DNA of 57,419 bases, from NCBI RefSeq assembly GCF_001509795.1, contig NZ_LLZN01000071.1:1-57419 (forward strand), given 5' to 3'. The position numbers were made by a program, and so were the translations under genes. Origin of the DNA: Streptomyces sp. NRRL WC-3605. GTDB taxonomy: Bacteria > Actinomycetota > Actinomycetes > Streptomycetales > Streptomycetaceae. Within the stretch, counting starts at the first letter, position 1; each line of letters begins with the position of its first letter. Below, in pieces: positions 1 to 8,636 of this stretch. The notes under the pieces were generated by a model. That model saw only the letters and a list, made by a program, of their open reading frames with translations, did no database searches and had not been told where the DNA came from.

Positions 1-2
1 CC

Positions 3-461
3 CCCACACCCCCTCCCCCACCGGCCCCGGTCGAGTACCGGTGGAACGAGCTGGCGTACGACGTCACCGGCGACGGCACCGGACCCGAGATGCGGCTGGC
101 CGAGAGCAGTTGGGTGTGGCAGCGCCGGGGTCTGCCGATCGCGGGCCGGCGCTACGAGCACGGCGTCACCGTGCACGGCCGGTCCTCCGTCACCATCGAC
201 CTCAACCGGCGGTGCACCGCCTACGAGGCGCGCGTCGGCGTCGACGACTCGACGCTGGGGCTCGGCAGGTTCACCTTCTCGGTGCGTGCCGACGGGATCC
301 GGCTGTGGAGTTCCGGCACGGTGAAGGCGGGTGAGTCCGCGGTGCCCGTACATGTGGACCTCACCGGGCGCCGGACCGTGCAGCTCGTCGTGGAGCCGCA
401 CAGCACCTTCGACACGCTCCTGCCCGCGGACTGGGCGGACTCGAAGTTCCGCTGCTCCTGA
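3..461 (+). CDS. C-terminal fragment of a secreted NPCBM-type protein (5' truncated)
   Basis: The frame is open from the left edge to the TGA at 459-461, so this is the last ~152 residues of a larger protein. It starts in a Pro/Thr linker (PTPPPPPAPVEY), then a beta-rich domain with the pattern seen in NPCBM/NEW2 modules: FSVRADG, KAGESAVPVHVDLTGRRTVQLVVE and a closing DTLLPADWADSKF. Such modules usually sit at the end of secreted glycosidases or sugar-binding proteins and bind carbohydrate. The catalytic part, if any, is outside the window. The domain assignment rests on pattern recognition only. Confidence 0.7.
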   Translation, partial: PTPPPPPAPVEYRWNELAYDVTGDGTGPEMRLAESSWVWQRRGLPIAGRRYEHGVTVHGRSSVTIDLNRRCTAYEARVGVDDSTLGLGRFTFSVRADGIRLWSSGTVKAGESAVPVHVDLTGRRTVQLVVEPHSTFDTLLPADWADSKFRCS

Positions 462-575
462 CGCCGTTCGGGAGCACCCCGGCCGATGTAACCCGGATCA
501 CACGTACACAGTGCATCGTTTCACGCCACCCAGTGTCTTTCCCTGAATGTAGGGGGCCGGTGGCGACAGGGGACG
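462..575. promoter_or_regulatory. Intergenic leader of the ECF sigma factor gene
   Basis: This 114-bp gap separates the secreted protein from the sigma factor gene and must hold the latter's promoter. It is AT-richer than its surroundings (for example cgtttcacgccacccagtgt), but I cannot pick a confident -35/-10 pair. Confidence 0.3.
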
Positions 576-1088
576 GTGGGCGTGGAGCAGAGTCGGGCCG
601 AAGGGTTCGACGGGTTCGTGGCAGCTCGCTGGTCGGCGTTGTTCCACCTGTCCCGTCTCCTCGTGGGTGGCGATCGGCACCGGGCCGAGGACCTGCTCCA
701 GGACGCGCTGGTCAAGCTGTGGTTCGTCTGGCCCCGGATCGCCGAGGAGGCGCCGGAGGCGTACGTACGGAAGGTGCTGGTGCGCGCGGCGGCCCGGTCC
801 GCCCGGCGGCGCTGGTGGGGAGAGCGGCCGGTCGAGCAGATGCCCGACCTGCCCGAGGCCGGGGACGTGTCCGCCGCCGTGGTGGAGCGCTCCCGGCTGG
901 AGGCCGCGCTGGCCCAGCTGCCGGCGCGGCAGCGGGCCGCGGTGGTGCTGCGGTACTACCAGGACCTGTCGGAACGGCAGGTGGCCGAGGTGCTGGGGTG
1001 CCCGGTGGGCACCGCGCGGTCCCATGCCTCACGGGGCGTGGCACGGCTGCGCCGCCTCCTGTCCGACGTGATCGAGCCGGTGGGGTGA
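576..1088 (+). CDS. ECF RNA polymerase sigma factor, SigE-like (170 aa)
   Basis: A sigma-70 family factor that would redirect RNA polymerase to a private set of promoters. Region 2 is at about residues 8-75 (FVAARWSALFHLSRLLVG, then AEDLLQDALVKLW, the core-binding helix). A linker leads to region 4 at about 110-165 (LPARQRAAVVLRYYQDLSERQVAEVLGCPVGTARSHASRGVARLR), the -35-binding helix-turn-helix. The length is normal for short ECF factors. The GTG start at 576 follows a purine-rich stretch (gacaggggac). Its TGA overlaps the GTG of the next gene, so the two are probably translationally coupled as sigma factor and membrane partner. Target regulon unknown. Confidence 0.9.
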   Translation: MGVEQSRAEGFDGFVAARWSALFHLSRLLVGGDRHRAEDLLQDALVKLWFVWPRIAEEAPEAYVRKVLVRAAARSARRRWWGERPVEQMPDLPEAGDVSAAVVERSRLEAALAQLPARQRAAVVLRYYQDLSERQVAEVLGCPVGTARSHASRGVARLRRLLSDVIEPVG

Positions 1089-1672
1089 AGAAGCCGATGG
1101 ACCACTTCGAGCGGGAGCTGGCGCGGATGATGCGCGACTCCCGGGAGTACATCCCCTTCGAGCCCGGGCACCGGACACGGCTGCACGCCGGCGTGCGGAC
1201 CCACCGGCGCGTCCGGGCGGTGAAGCGGGCCGCCGGTTCGGTGCTGGCGGTCGTCGGCATCGGCCTCGGCTTCGCCTACTTCGCGCTGCCCCACGACCGG
1301 GGTGACGGGCACCCGCAGGGCCCGTTCCCGCGTCCGGCGACGGCCCCCGCCTCCCCGGGCCCCACACCGTCGCCGGAGCTCTCCTCCCCCACCGAGTCGC
1401 CGCCGGAGTCGCCGACCGGGCCCTCGAGCCCCTCCTCCACCCCGACCAGCACCTCCACGGGCGGCCGGGAGTCCGCGACCACCGACGCGACCAGCACCAG
1501 GTCCGCGAACCAGGACGAGAACGGGACGGAGACCGAGTCCGGCTCGGACCCGGACAAGGACACGACCACCGAGCCGCCGCCGGACCGGGACACCAGCCCG
1601 CCCTCGAACACCCCGGACGGCCTCCCCTCGCACACGGAGGTCTCCGCGCCGGCCTCGGAGGAGTCCTTCTAG
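1085..1672 (+). CDS. Single-pass membrane protein coupled to the sigma factor (possible anti-sigma)
   Basis: About 195 residues from the GTG at 1085, which overlaps the upstream TGA as GTGA; an ATG at 1097 is an alternative start. A short charged cytosolic part (FERELARMMRDSREYIPFEPGH) is followed by one membrane helix at about residues 46-65 (AAGSVLAVVGIGLGFAYFAL). A low-complexity extracytoplasmic tail rich in Ser, Thr, Pro and Asp/Glu follows to the C-terminus. No zinc-binding HxxxCxxC anti-sigma motif is visible. The pairing and topology fit an anti-sigma factor or sensor with a wall-spanning tail; that role is inferred from position, not from a recognised domain. Confidence 0.75.
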   Translation: MKKPMDHFERELARMMRDSREYIPFEPGHRTRLHAGVRTHRRVRAVKRAAGSVLAVVGIGLGFAYFALPHDRGDGHPQGPFPRPATAPASPGPTPSPELSSPTESPPESPTGPSSPSSTPTSTSTGGRESATTDATSTRSANQDENGTETESGSDPDKDTTTEPPPDRDTSPPSNTPDGLPSHTEVSAPASEESF

Positions 1673-1735
1673 CCGCCCCCGCCCGCCGGGCCGGCCGCCC
1701 GGCCCCGACCACCTCACCCGCGGCAGGTCAGCACC

Positions 1736-3019
1736 GTGACGCCACGCGCGCCCTCGGCATGCCCTGCGCCAGAGAACGAACCTGGATGGAACGTGACAAA
1801 CCTGATGGATCATCTGCCGCTCCGTACGCCGCTGGCGGCGGACCAGCGCGAGCCGGTCCTGGACGTGGTCGTCCCGGTCCACAACGAGCAGGCGGACCTG
1901 GAGCGCAGTGTGCGGAGGCTGCACGCCCACCTTCGCGAGACCTTCCCGTACCCGTTCCGGATCACCGTCGCGGACAACGCCAGCACGGACGCGACCCCGG
2001 CGATCGCCGCCCGGCTGGCCGCGGAGCTCCCGGAGACGGAGTGGCTGCGGCTCGCCGATAAGGGGCGCGGCCGGGCGCTGCACACGGCGTGGTCGCGGTC
2101 CCGGGCGCCGGTCCTGGCGTATCTGGACGTGGACCTGTCCACGGATCTCGCCGCGCTGCTGCCGCTCGTCGCCCCGCTGATATCCGGGCACTCCGACATC
2201 GCGATCGGCACCCGTCTCGCGCGCGGCTCGCGCGTGGTGCGCGGCCCCCGCCGAGAGGTCATCTCCCGCTGCTACAACGTCCTGCTGCGCTCCACCCTGG
2301 CGGTGGGCTTCAGCGACGCGCAGTGCGGGTTCAAGGCGGTGCGGCGGGACGTGGCCGAACGGCTGCTGCCGCTGGTGCGGGACTCGGGGTGGTTCTTCGA
2401 CACCGAGATGCTGGTGATCGCCGAGCGGGCGGGGCTGCGCATCCACGAGGTGCCGGTGGACTGGGTCGACGACCCCGACAGCCGCGTCGACATCTGGGCC
2501 ACGGCACTGGCCGACCTGCGCGGCATCGCCCGGATCGGCGCGGCGCTGGCCCGGGGCACCCTGCCCACGGCCCGGCTGCACCGGAACGAGGAGGGGCAAC
2601 CCGACGGCCTGGCGGGGCAGTTGCTGCGCTTCGCCGCCGTGGGAGCCCTCAGCACCCTGGGCTACGTCCTGCTGTACGCACTGCTGCGCCCGGCCGCGGG
2701 ACCGCAGGCGGCCAACGCGGTCGCCCTGCTGGTGTGCGCGCTCGCCAACACGGCCGCGAACCGGCGGCTCACGTTCGGTGTGCGCGGCCGGGGCGGGGCG
2801 CTGCGCCACCAGGCCAAGGGGCTGCTGGTGTTCCTGGTCGGCCTGGCCCTGACCAGCGGTTCGCTGGCCGTCCTGGACCGTCTCGCGCCGGACGCCGCCC
2901 ATCTCACGGAGCTGGTGGTGCTCGTCGCCGCCAATCTGGCCGCGACCCTGCTGCGCTTCCTGCTGCTGCGCGCCTGGGTGTTCCGCGCGGGCCGGCGCGG
3001 CACGGGGGCGCGGGCGTGA
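1736..3019 (+). CDS. Polyprenyl-phosphate-type GT2 glycosyltransferase fused to a GtrA membrane domain
   Basis: The N-terminal GT-A domain (about residues 40-270) has the GT2 nucleotide-sugar signature: LDVVVPVHNEQADLERSV, NASTDATP, KGRGRALHTAW and the metal-binding YLDVDLSTDLAAL. DAQCGFKAV and WFFDTEMLVIAERAG are typical of dolichyl-phosphate mannosyl/glucosyl synthases. The C-terminal ~140 residues hold four hydrophobic segments ending in NRRLTFGVRG and LLRAWVFR, the GtrA pattern. It probably charges a polyprenyl phosphate with a sugar and helps translocate it. The GTG at 1736 is the longest start; GTG 1793 or ATG 1805 are plausible alternatives. It overlaps the next gene by GTGA, so both probably act in one cell-envelope glycosylation step. 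Confidence 0.85.
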   Translation: MTPRAPSACPAPENEPGWNVTNLMDHLPLRTPLAADQREPVLDVVVPVHNEQADLERSVRRLHAHLRETFPYPFRITVADNASTDATPAIAARLAAELPETEWLRLADKGRGRALHTAWSRSRAPVLAYLDVDLSTDLAALLPLVAPLISGHSDIAIGTRLARGSRVVRGPRREVISRCYNVLLRSTLAVGFSDAQCGFKAVRRDVAERLLPLVRDSGWFFDTEMLVIAERAGLRIHEVPVDWVDDPDSRVDIWATALADLRGIARIGAALARGTLPTARLHRNEEGQPDGLAGQLLRFAAVGALSTLGYVLLYALLRPAAGPQAANAVALLVCALANTAANRRLTFGVRGRGGALRHQAKGLLVFLVGLALTSGSLAVLDRLAPDAAHLTELVVLVAANLAATLLRFLLLRAWVFRAGRRGTGARA

Positions 3020-4287
3020 ACGGCATCCTGAGCCCCGTCGACGACCCCGGCACCGTCCAGCCCGTCCGCACCGGCCGGGACCGGCTCGACGCGGCGTGGC
3101 GCGGGGCGGCGGAACTCGCCCGCGCGCACCTGCCGGTCGTCGTCCTGTACGGCGTCCTGAAGCTGATCGGCTTCCTGGTCTTCATGCACCTGCTGGACTC
3201 GTCGGGCGACTTCCGGCGCAAGCACCCCCGCTTCGGCGGCGGCGCCCACGCGTGGGACGTCCTGGCCAGCTGGGACGGCTGGTGGTACCAGCAGATCGCC
3301 GCGCACGGGTACGACCCGGCGCTGGTGCGCATCTCCGACGCCACCGGCCTGATCACCGTAGAGGGCAACTCGGCGGCGTTCTTCCCGCTCTACCCGGCCA
3401 CGATGCGGCTGGTCTCCGACGTCACCGGCCTCGGCCTGTACGGCGCCGGCCTGCTGGTCTCGATCGTCTCCTCGTTCGTCGCGGCCCTCGGCATATACGC
3501 CGTCGCCGCCCGCTTCGGCGGCCGTCGCGCCGGGCTCGCCGCCGCCGGCCTGTGGGCCGTGTGGCCGGGCTCGGGCACGGAGTGGTCGGGCTACTCGGAG
3601 TCCCTGTACGTCGCCCTCGCCGTGTGGGTGTGCCACGCGGTGATGAACGACCGCTGGCTCACCGCGGGGGTCCTCACCTTCACCGCCGGGCTGAGCCGCC
3701 CCACCTCGGTGGCCCTGATCGCCGCGCTCACCGTGGCCGCGCTGCGGGCGCTGCACCGCCGCCACGACGGGGACGTGGCCCGCCCGCTCACCGCGATCCT
3801 CCTCGCCCCCCTCGGCCTGGGCGCCTATCTGCTGTACGTCGGCGACCGGATGGGCCGGCTCGACGGCTACTTCGCGTTGCAGAAACACGCCTGGGCGCAC
3901 ACCTTCGACTTCGGCGAGCAGACCCTCGACGTCTTCACCTCCGTGGCGGTGGGCCGGCGCGACTACCTCTTCCCGTTCCCCGTGGAGGACCTGATCGGGG
4001 TGCTGGTGGTCCTGCTGGGCCTGGCGCTGATCCCGCTGCTGATCCGGATGCGCCCGCCGTCCGTGCTGGTCGTCTACACGGTGCTGACCTTCGTCCTGGT
4101 CCTCGGCAGCCAGCAGATCTTCGGGAACGTCTCCCGGTATCTGCTCCCGGCGTTCCCGCTGTTCCTGCCGCTCGCGATGAAACTGCGCACGCTGAGCATG
4201 CCGTTGCTGTGCGGGCTGCTCGGGCTGGCCGCGGTGGCCTCGGGCTCGTACGCGGGGTATGTGCTCTTCGAGCTGGGTGTGCCCTGA
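3016..4287 (+). CDS. Multi-spanning PIG-V-like mannosyltransferase/glycosyltransferase (423 aa)
   Basis: A polytopic protein with about ten hydrophobic segments. Near the N-terminus (around residues 75-100) it has WDVLASWDGWWYQQIAAHGY, the motif of PIG-V/GT-C type mannosyltransferases, followed by NSAAFFPLYP and later GLSRPTS and SRYLLPAFPLFLPLA. GT-C enzymes use polyprenyl-phosphate sugars as donors outside the membrane, which suits the upstream polyprenyl-phosphate glycosyltransferase. The GTG start overlaps the upstream stop by 4 nt (translational coupling). Acceptor unknown; protein O-mannosylation or a wall glycan are possible. Confidence 0.82.
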   Translation: MNGILSPVDDPGTVQPVRTGRDRLDAAWRGAAELARAHLPVVVLYGVLKLIGFLVFMHLLDSSGDFRRKHPRFGGGAHAWDVLASWDGWWYQQIAAHGYDPALVRISDATGLITVEGNSAAFFPLYPATMRLVSDVTGLGLYGAGLLVSIVSSFVAALGIYAVAARFGGRRAGLAAAGLWAVWPGSGTEWSGYSESLYVALAVWVCHAVMNDRWLTAGVLTFTAGLSRPTSVALIAALTVAALRALHRRHDGDVARPLTAILLAPLGLGAYLLYVGDRMGRLDGYFALQKHAWAHTFDFGEQTLDVFTSVAVGRRDYLFPFPVEDLIGVLVVLLGLALIPLLIRMRPPSVLVVYTVLTFVLVLGSQQIFGNVSRYLLPAFPLFLPLAMKLRTLSMPLLCGLLGLAAVASGSYAGYVLFELGVP

Positions 4288-4318
4288 CCGGGCCCGCCGC
4301 CTGGACCGTGTCCGCCGT

Positions 4319-6406
4319 CTACCGGCCCGCCGCGCCCGCTCCGAGGGCTCCGCGCTGGGGCCGGATGCCCGCCGGTACGGCACGGGCGCGGGCCGGGGTG
4401 CCCGTCCAGCAGGTGCCGCGGCGGGACAGCAGGCGGCCCAGCCACAGTTCGAGGGAGACCAGGTCGGCCAGGCCGTCCAGGGGCAGCGGCTCGCCGTCGG
4501 CGGCGGACCGCAGGGCCTTGCGGACCACCCGCGCCTCCACCAGCCCCGCCTGGGCCAGCAGAGGGCTGCCGAAGAGGTCCATCAGGGGTTCGGCCGCCAC
4601 CCGGAGGCCGGTCCGGGCCGCCACCGCCGCCGGTGCGTGCGAGGGGGCGCCCCAGCCGGGCGGGAGGTCGGCCACGCCGGCGCCCTCCAGGACCGAACGG
4701 AGGATCGAGGCGCGGGCGCCGGGCTGGACGCGCAGGGCCTCGGGCAGGGCCCGGCAGGCGCGGACGACCTGGTTGTCGAGGAACGGGGTGTGCAGCCGCT
4801 GGGAACGGATCTCGGCGGCCTGCTCCAGGACGCGGAGGTCGGCGGCCTGCCGGGCGAGGGCCGCCCGTGCGCGGTAGTCGCCGGGCCGCTGGCCGGGGCC
4901 GACGCCGTTGCGGCCCGTCGCCGTCTGCAGGCGAACCGATACTTCAGCCAGTGCCTCCCCGGTGAGCCAGCGGGCCGCCGGCCCGGGTCTCGCCCAGGTG
5001 AGCGCGGCGAGCGAGGCCCCCACCGCGCCGCCCGGCTCCTCGAAGCGGTGGTCCATCAGACGGGCGGCCAGGCTCTCCAGACCCGCCCCGTACGGGGTGC
5101 GGGCGAGCTTGCGCGCCGCGCCGTACACGCGAGCGGGGACCAGCACCGAACCGTCGGCCTTTGTCAGCGCGGCGACCGGACGGACCAGGTGGCGGCGCTT
5201 GCGGTCCATCAGCAGGTCGGCCAGGCGGGCCGGATGGGCGTCCAGGACCTGCCGGGCCCCGTAGCCGGTGAAGTGGTCGGCACTGCCGGACACCAGGCGG
5301 GCGCGGTGCCGGGCCGCCGTCACCAGGCTGGGGCCCGGCTCGTCCGTGAGCGGTCCGTCCAGATCGGCGTAGGGCAGGGTCTCGTCGCCGCCCGCCACCA
5401 CCACGTGGTGCAGACGGGGGTTGGCCGCCAGGGCGCCGGCCCGCTCCAGCTCGGCCTCCCGGCCGCCGACGGCCAGGTCGTTGAAGGTGACCGCCAGCAG
5501 GCGCTCGCCCGCGCCGGTGCCGTGCCCCAGGACGGTGCCCGGCATACCGGGCAGGCCGGCGGCGAGCAGGGCCAGGGTGCCCGAGGCGGGTCCGCCGGAC
5601 AGGTCGGCGCCGATGCCGGGGACGGGCATCCCGCGCGCGGCGCGCCGTTCGGCCGGGCCCATTCCCGGCACCGGCCCCGGGTCGATGTCCGGCACATGGC
5701 GGGGCGCGGACAGACGCGCGCGTACGGCGTCCACCAGCGCGTCGCGTACGGCGTCCACCGCGCTGTCGGGGTCGGCGGTCGGTGCCGCCACGGCCAGCGA
5801 GGCGACGGGTTCGTACCCGGCGATCTCACGCGCCCCGGCGCGCAGGATGAGCGCATGCCCGGGCGGGATGCGCCGTACGCCGTCGTACGGGGTGGAGTCG
5901 TGCACCGCTGCCGGTACGTCGGGGGCGGCGAGCAGCGCCGCGAGGTGCCCGAAGTCGAGGTTGGCCTCGATGAGGTCGGCGAGCGGGAGGGCGGCGGTCG
6001 CGTAGGCGGTGCCGCCGGCCCAGGGGGTGTAGAAGACGGGCCGGGCGCCCGCGAGGTCGCCGCACACCGTGACCCGGCGGCCGACCTGCACGACCGCGGT
6101 GTAGCTGCCGGGCCAGGCCGTCAGATGGCGCAGTGCGCCCCCGCGCGCGGCGAACAGCCCGAGGCGCAGCTGCTCGTCGCTGGCTCCGCAGGTGCCGAGG
6201 ACGGCGATGCGGTTCTGGGCGTCGGCCTTGACCACGCGCACCTCGTCGGGGCGCCAGTCGCCGACCGCCCACAGCGGGTCCGGGTCGCCCCACAGCAGCT
6301 GGGAGCCCACCGGATGCACGGTCTCGCCGTCCGGCCCGGTGGCGCCGGCGGAGCCGATTCCGGCGGCCACCGCGGCGGTGCTGCTCCATCCCACCAACCA
6401 CCGCAT
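4319..6406 (-). CDS. Asparagine-synthetase-like / macrolactam (lasso-type) cyclase-like protein (695 aa)
   Basis: The protein begins MRWLVGWSST, so the Cys2 nucleophile of a glutamine amidotransferase is absent, as in lasso-peptide cyclases and albusnodin-type macrolactam cyclases. The N-terminal half still resembles the AsnB Ntn fold (GDLAGARPVFYT, RRIPPGHALIL). The C-terminal half is ATP-pyrophosphatase-like, but its P-loop reads SGGPASG at residues 270-276 where SGGxDS is expected, so the usual Asp is Ala. IRSQRLHTPFLDNQVV is the conserved C-terminal AsnB-like motif. The start was chosen at 6406 because GGAGG lies 5-6 nt upstream; the in-frame GTG at 6418 overlaps that site. No precursor peptide, protease or leader-binding gene is next to it, so substrate and activity are unknown. 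Confidence 0.8.
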   Translation of the reverse strand: MRWLVGWSSTAAVAAGIGSAGATGPDGETVHPVGSQLLWGDPDPLWAVGDWRPDEVRVVKADAQNRIAVLGTCGASDEQLRLGLFAARGGALRHLTAWPGSYTAVVQVGRRVTVCGDLAGARPVFYTPWAGGTAYATAALPLADLIEANLDFGHLAALLAAPDVPAAVHDSTPYDGVRRIPPGHALILRAGAREIAGYEPVASLAVAAPTADPDSAVDAVRDALVDAVRARLSAPRHVPDIDPGPVPGMGPAERRAARGMPVPGIGADLSGGPASGTLALLAAGLPGMPGTVLGHGTGAGERLLAVTFNDLAVGGREAELERAGALAANPRLHHVVVAGGDETLPYADLDGPLTDEPGPSLVTAARHRARLVSGSADHFTGYGARQVLDAHPARLADLLMDRKRRHLVRPVAALTKADGSVLVPARVYGAARKLARTPYGAGLESLAARLMDHRFEEPGGAVGASLAALTWARPGPAARWLTGEALAEVSVRLQTATGRNGVGPGQRPGDYRARAALARQAADLRVLEQAAEIRSQRLHTPFLDNQVVRACRALPEALRVQPGARASILRSVLEGAGVADLPPGWGAPSHAPAAVAARTGLRVAAEPLMDLFGSPLLAQAGLVEARVVRKALRSAADGEPLPLDGLADLVSLELWLGRLLSRRGTCWTGTPARARAVPAGIRPQRGALGAGAAGR

Positions 6407-6755
6407 CGACGCCTCCACAGGCTGTGGACAACCAGGTGCACGGTATGAACCGGGTCACCATGCTGCCATGAAGGAGGCGCGCCGGAGCGGCGACGGAGCC
6501 GCTCGGCGTCGTCGAATGCGCCCGCGTCCGCGCCCCCCGCCTGGGTCGCGTGCGACCCCAACTGCCGTATGGGGCTGGGTGGTCGGCCGGGTGACCGGGG
6601 CGGATCGGCCATCATCCGCGACCTGAATGCGCCCCCGGTACGCTCCCCGAAAACCGCCGTTCGCGCCCTCAACTGCCATGGTGAGGGCGGAAATCCTTCG
6701 CGTCACGCGGGGGCGATTTTCGGCCGAATCGGCGTTGTAGGGGCAGGCTTACGCA

Positions 6756-6821
6756 CACTCCGTGCAGGCCCCGCGGACTACGCGCCGTGCTCGCCGTGCG
6801 CGCAGTCCGGGGAACGGAGTG
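6756..6821. repeat. Long imperfect inverted repeat / hairpin
   Basis: Nested arms pair in register: CACTCCGT (6756-6763) with ACGGAGTG (6814-6821), CCCC (6769-6772) with GGGG (6809-6812), GGACT (6775-6779) with AGTCC (6804-6808), and CGCG (6781-6784) with CGCG (6799-6802). No T-run follows on either side, so it does not look like a simple terminator. Confidence 0.55.
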
Positions 6822-7053
6822 CGCCCCCCGGACCGTTCCGCCGCCCGCGGGGATGGAGGCGGCGGAATCCCCCAGCCCACTGGATCCAGTACAGCGGGCC
6901 GACCCACGCGAGATCCATGGAACCGCTCCCCCGGTGGCCGGAGAAGAGCGCACATCCGGGCGCACGGCCACACAGCGGGAGCACGGCACAACTGTGCGTA
7001 GGGGGTGCGCACTTGAGTACGGACCACAATCCCGCCATCCGGAAGAATGCCCC

Positions 7054-7082
7054 TTAACGCTTGGGATGCGGCGAACTACGCT
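7054..7082 (+). promoter_or_regulatory. Predicted sigma-70-type promoter of the HTH/TPR regulator
   Basis: TTAACG (-35, 7054-7059), a 17-bp spacer and TACGCT (-10, 7077-7082) lie 61 bp before the ATG at 7144. The -10 fits the Streptomyces TANNNT pattern. Confidence 0.5.
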
Positions 7083-7143
7083 GGGTTTACGAATGCCGCA
7101 CGGTTATGCCAGGGCGGCAGCCGTCTGTGTCGAGGGGTGGCGC

Positions 7144-8568
7144 ATGTCCAGGGAGCAACGCGGGCCGAACGAAAAACTCGGCGCCGTTCTCGCCCTCGCG
7201 GGAATCAGCAACGCCGGCCTCGCGCGGCGCGTCAACGACCTTGGCGCCCAGCGGGGACTGACACTTCGCTACGACAAGACGTCGGTGGCGCGCTGGGTGT
7301 CGAAGGGCATGGTGCCGCAGGGCGCCGCGCCGCACCTGATCGCCGCCGCGATCGGCCAGAAACTCGGCCGCCCGGTGCCGCTCCACGAGATCGGCCTTGC
7401 GGACGCGGACCCCGCGCCGGAGGTGGGCCTCGCCTTCCCCCGGGACGTAGGACAGGCGGTGAAGTCGGCGACGGAGCTCTACCGTCTCGACCTCGCCGGA
7501 CGCCGCGCCGGCTCCGGCGGCATCTGGCAGTCCCTGGCCGGCTCGTTCGCGGTGAGCGCGTACGCGACCCCCGCGTCCCGGTGGCTGATAACACCGGCCG
7601 ACTCGTCGGTCGCCCGCGAGGTGGGCCCGTCCGAGGGCTCCGGCGCGCCGCTCAAAGTCGGCCACAGCGATGTGCAGAAACTCCGCGAGGCCGCCGAGGA
7701 CGCCAGACGCTGGGACTCCAAGTACGGGGGTGGCGACTGGCGTTCGTCCATGGTGCCCGAGTGCTTACGGGTGGAGGCGGCCCCGCTGCTGCTCGGCTCG
7801 TACTCCGACGAAGTGGGCCGCGCCCTCTTCGGCGCCTCCGCCGAACTCACCCGTCTCGCGGGCTGGATGGCCTTCGACACCGGTCAGCAGGAGGCCGCGC
7901 AGCGGTACTACATCCAGGCGCTGCGGCTCGCCCGCGCGGCGGCCGACGTGCCCCTCGGCGGGTATGTGCTGGCGTCGATGTCCCTGCAGGCCACCTACCG
8001 GGGCTTCGGTGACGAGGGCGTCGACCTCGCGCAGGCCGCCCTGGAGCGCAACCGCGGCCTCGCCACCGCTCGCACCATGAGCTTCTTCCGTCTGGTCGAG
8101 GCCCGCGCCCACGCCCGCGCGGGTGACGCGCAGGCGGCCGGCGCCGCCCTGAAGGCCGCCGAGGGCTGGCTGGAGCGCTCCCGGGAGGGCGACCACGACC
8201 CCTCGTGGCTCGGCTTCTACTCCTACGACCGCTTCTGCGCGGACGCCGCCGAGTGCTACCGGGACCTGAAGGCGCCCCGCCAGGTGCGTCGGTTCACCGA
8301 GCAGGCCCTGTCGAAGCCGACGGAGGAGTTCGTGCGCTCGCACGGGCTGCGGCTCGTCGTGTCGGCGGTCGCCGAGCTGGAGTCGGGGAACCTCGACGCG
8401 GCGTGCGAGCAGGGCGTGCGGGCGGTGGAGGTGGCCGGGCGGATATCGTCCGCGCGCACCACCGAGTACGTGAAGGACCTGCTGCACCGCCTTGAGCCGT
8501 ACGGCGACGAGCCGAGGGTGGTCGAGCTGCGGGAGCGGGCCCGCCCGCTGCTGATGACGCCCGCGTAG
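7144..8568 (+). CDS. Large HTH/TPR-type transcriptional regulator, NsdA-like (474 aa)
   Basis: The N-terminal ~85 residues form a lambda-repressor-like DNA-binding region ([26 protein letters not shown], then [17 protein letters not shown]). The rest is helical with TPR-like repeats ([47 protein letters not shown]). This architecture is that of Streptomyces NsdA and sporulation-associated regulators, which affect antibiotic production and development. The ATG at 7144 has GAGGGG 6 nt upstream; the reading frame is open further upstream but without a ribosome site. It is transcribed away from the cyclase-like gene. A specific regulon cannot be read from the sequence. Confidence 0.82.
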   Translation: MSREQRGPNEKLGAVLALAGISNAGLARRVNDLGAQRGLTLRYDKTSVARWVSKGMVPQGAAPHLIAAAIGQKLGRPVPLHEIGLADADPAPEVGLAFPRDVGQAVKSATELYRLDLAGRRAGSGGIWQSLAGSFAVSAYATPASRWLITPADSSVAREVGPSEGSGAPLKVGHSDVQKLREAAEDARRWDSKYGGGDWRSSMVPECLRVEAAPLLLGSYSDEVGRALFGASAELTRLAGWMAFDTGQQEAAQRYYIQALRLARAAADVPLGGYVLASMSLQATYRGFGDEGVDLAQAALERNRGLATARTMSFFRLVEARAHARAGDAQAAGAALKAAEGWLERSREGDHDPSWLGFYSYDRFCADAAECYRDLKAPRQVRRFTEQALSKPTEEFVRSHGLRLVVSAVAELESGNLDAACEQGVRAVEVAGRISSARTTEYVKDLLHRLEPYGDEPRVVELRERARPLLMTPA

Positions 8569-8636
8569 GGGCCGGTCCCGGGTTTGACCGCGCTGTCGGT
8601 GGCGCAGGGCATTATCGGAACCGGGAGGTGGTGCGG

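Larger units (their letters stand above)
6407..7143. other. 737-bp gene-poor gap between divergent genes, with a long hairpin and a promoter
   Basis: I see no convincing gene here. Short frames on both strands (for example 6455-6706 minus and 6467-6626 plus) are Arg/Pro-rich and lack Shine-Dalgarno sites. The gap holds the small inverted repeat CCACAGCCTGTGG (about 6412-6424) just ahead of the cyclase start, a long imperfect hairpin at 6756-6821, and the promoter of the downstream regulator. Confidence 0.55.

Noticed and set aside
956..2902. A 648-residue minus-strand frame over the sigma factor and glycosyltransferase
   Set aside because: Arg/Gly/Gln-rich composition without domains, directly opposite genes with clear motifs; third-position GC bias keeps it open.
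6455..6706. Small frames (6455-6706 minus, 6467-6626 plus) considered as lasso-peptide precursors for the cyclase-like gene
   Set aside because: They lack a Shine-Dalgarno site, the Thr at the penultimate leader position and an Asp/Glu at core position 7-9; composition is Arg/Pro-rich noise.
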